Of a stretch of 64,000 nucleotides of DNA, positions 63,911-64,000 are shown one piece after another. The stretch spans positions 7,335-71,334 of the forward strand of contig JBBEAX010000081.1 of NCBI GenBank assembly GCA_040882645.1, given 5' to 3'. The DNA comes from JAUYIV01 sp040882645 (GTDB taxonomy: Bacteria; Actinomycetota; Acidimicrobiia; Spongiisociales; UBA11373). The notes beneath the pieces were generated by a model. The model was not told where the DNA came from. It worked only from the letters and a program-made list of their open reading frames with translations, and searched no databases. Position numbers and translations under genes: made by a program. Each line of letters begins with the position of its first letter. Position 1 is the stretch's first letter.

Positions 63911-64000
63911 CCGGACCACCCCGCGTCGTCCGGACGATCCGTCCCTTGCCGACGACGCGGCGCAGTGGGTGGGGGCCTATGTCCACATCCCGTTCTGCCG
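63903..64000 (+). CDS. hemW: HemW-like radical SAM heme chaperone, 5' part only
   Basis: GTG 63903 opens a frame of 32 complete codons running off the window. It ends GAYVHIPFCR, the HemW/coproporphyrinogen-oxidase-like start of the radical SAM cysteine motif; the remaining cysteines lie outside. lepA-hemW adjacency is common in bacteria. It overlaps the lepA stop by 8 bp. Confidence 0.85.

Overview
The window is a 64 kb piece of a GC-rich bacterial chromosome, dense in housekeeping genes and free of phage, insertion sequences, rRNA and CRISPR. Gene content and order point to Actinomycetota, most likely the class Acidimicrobiia (inference). The evidence is frequent GTG and TTG starts, many secreted lipoproteins with a short Gly-Asp/Thr-rich linker after the lipobox, the order MBL hydrolase-rph-rdgB, and DrrAB-type exporters. 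Two 100-N runs show that it is a draft scaffold; both lie inside tandem repeats beside a tRNA cluster.

Layout. 1-5.3 kb: prfB with a programmed +1 frameshift, ftsEX, smpB, a lipoprotein, ssrA (tmRNA) and an anchored secreted protein. 5.3-12.2 kb: two lipoproteins (one cupredoxin), a three-gene ABC exporter, thiI and azlCD. 12.3-17.1 kb: a DUF885 peptidase, a BNR propeller coupled to a MoaD-like protein, DUF983 and a PilT ATPase. 17.2-23.4 kb: a cupredoxin-like lipoprotein coupled to a polytopic membrane protein, a second ABC exporter, the MBL-rph-rdgB cluster and a universal stress protein. 23.4-24.8 kb: tRNA-Leu, Lys, Pro, Gly, Arg and His among 94-bp and 100-bp tandem repeats. 24.9-33.4 kb: tig-clpP-clpX, valS-folC and ndk. 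33.4-39.1 kb: the elongasome operon mreB-mreC-mreD-PBP2-rodA. 39.1-50.4 kb: tdk, RNase E/G, rplU-rpmA-obg, a MoxR/VWA pair, a response regulator, a degenerate M23 protein, nadD-LytR_C-rsfS, a nitroreductase and a cupin. 50.5-64 kb: tRNA-Ala, a large secreted zincin, leuS with two metallopeptidase genes, comEA-comEC-holA, rpsT-greA, lepA and the start of hemW.

How the genes work together. prfB, smpB/ssrA, tRNAs, ValS, LeuS, LepA, RsfS, Obg, L21, L27 and S20 serve translation and ribosome rescue. Trigger factor with ClpP and ClpX forms a folding and proteolysis unit. MreBCD/PBP2/RodA and FtsEX direct wall growth and division, which suggests a rod-shaped cell. ComEA, ComEC and PilT suggest DNA uptake.

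Four genome-wide habits stand out. (1) Intergenic gaps carry 7-bp tandem repeats, often as opposed arms of a large hairpin next to GC-rich hairpins. (2) Many genes have a TAnnnT -10 box only 6-8 nt before the start codon, which predicts leaderless mRNAs. (3) Stop-start overlaps (ATGA, GTGA, TTGA) are the rule in operons. (4) At folC, rsfS and comEC the conserved or continuous reading frame extends upstream of the first canonical start codon.
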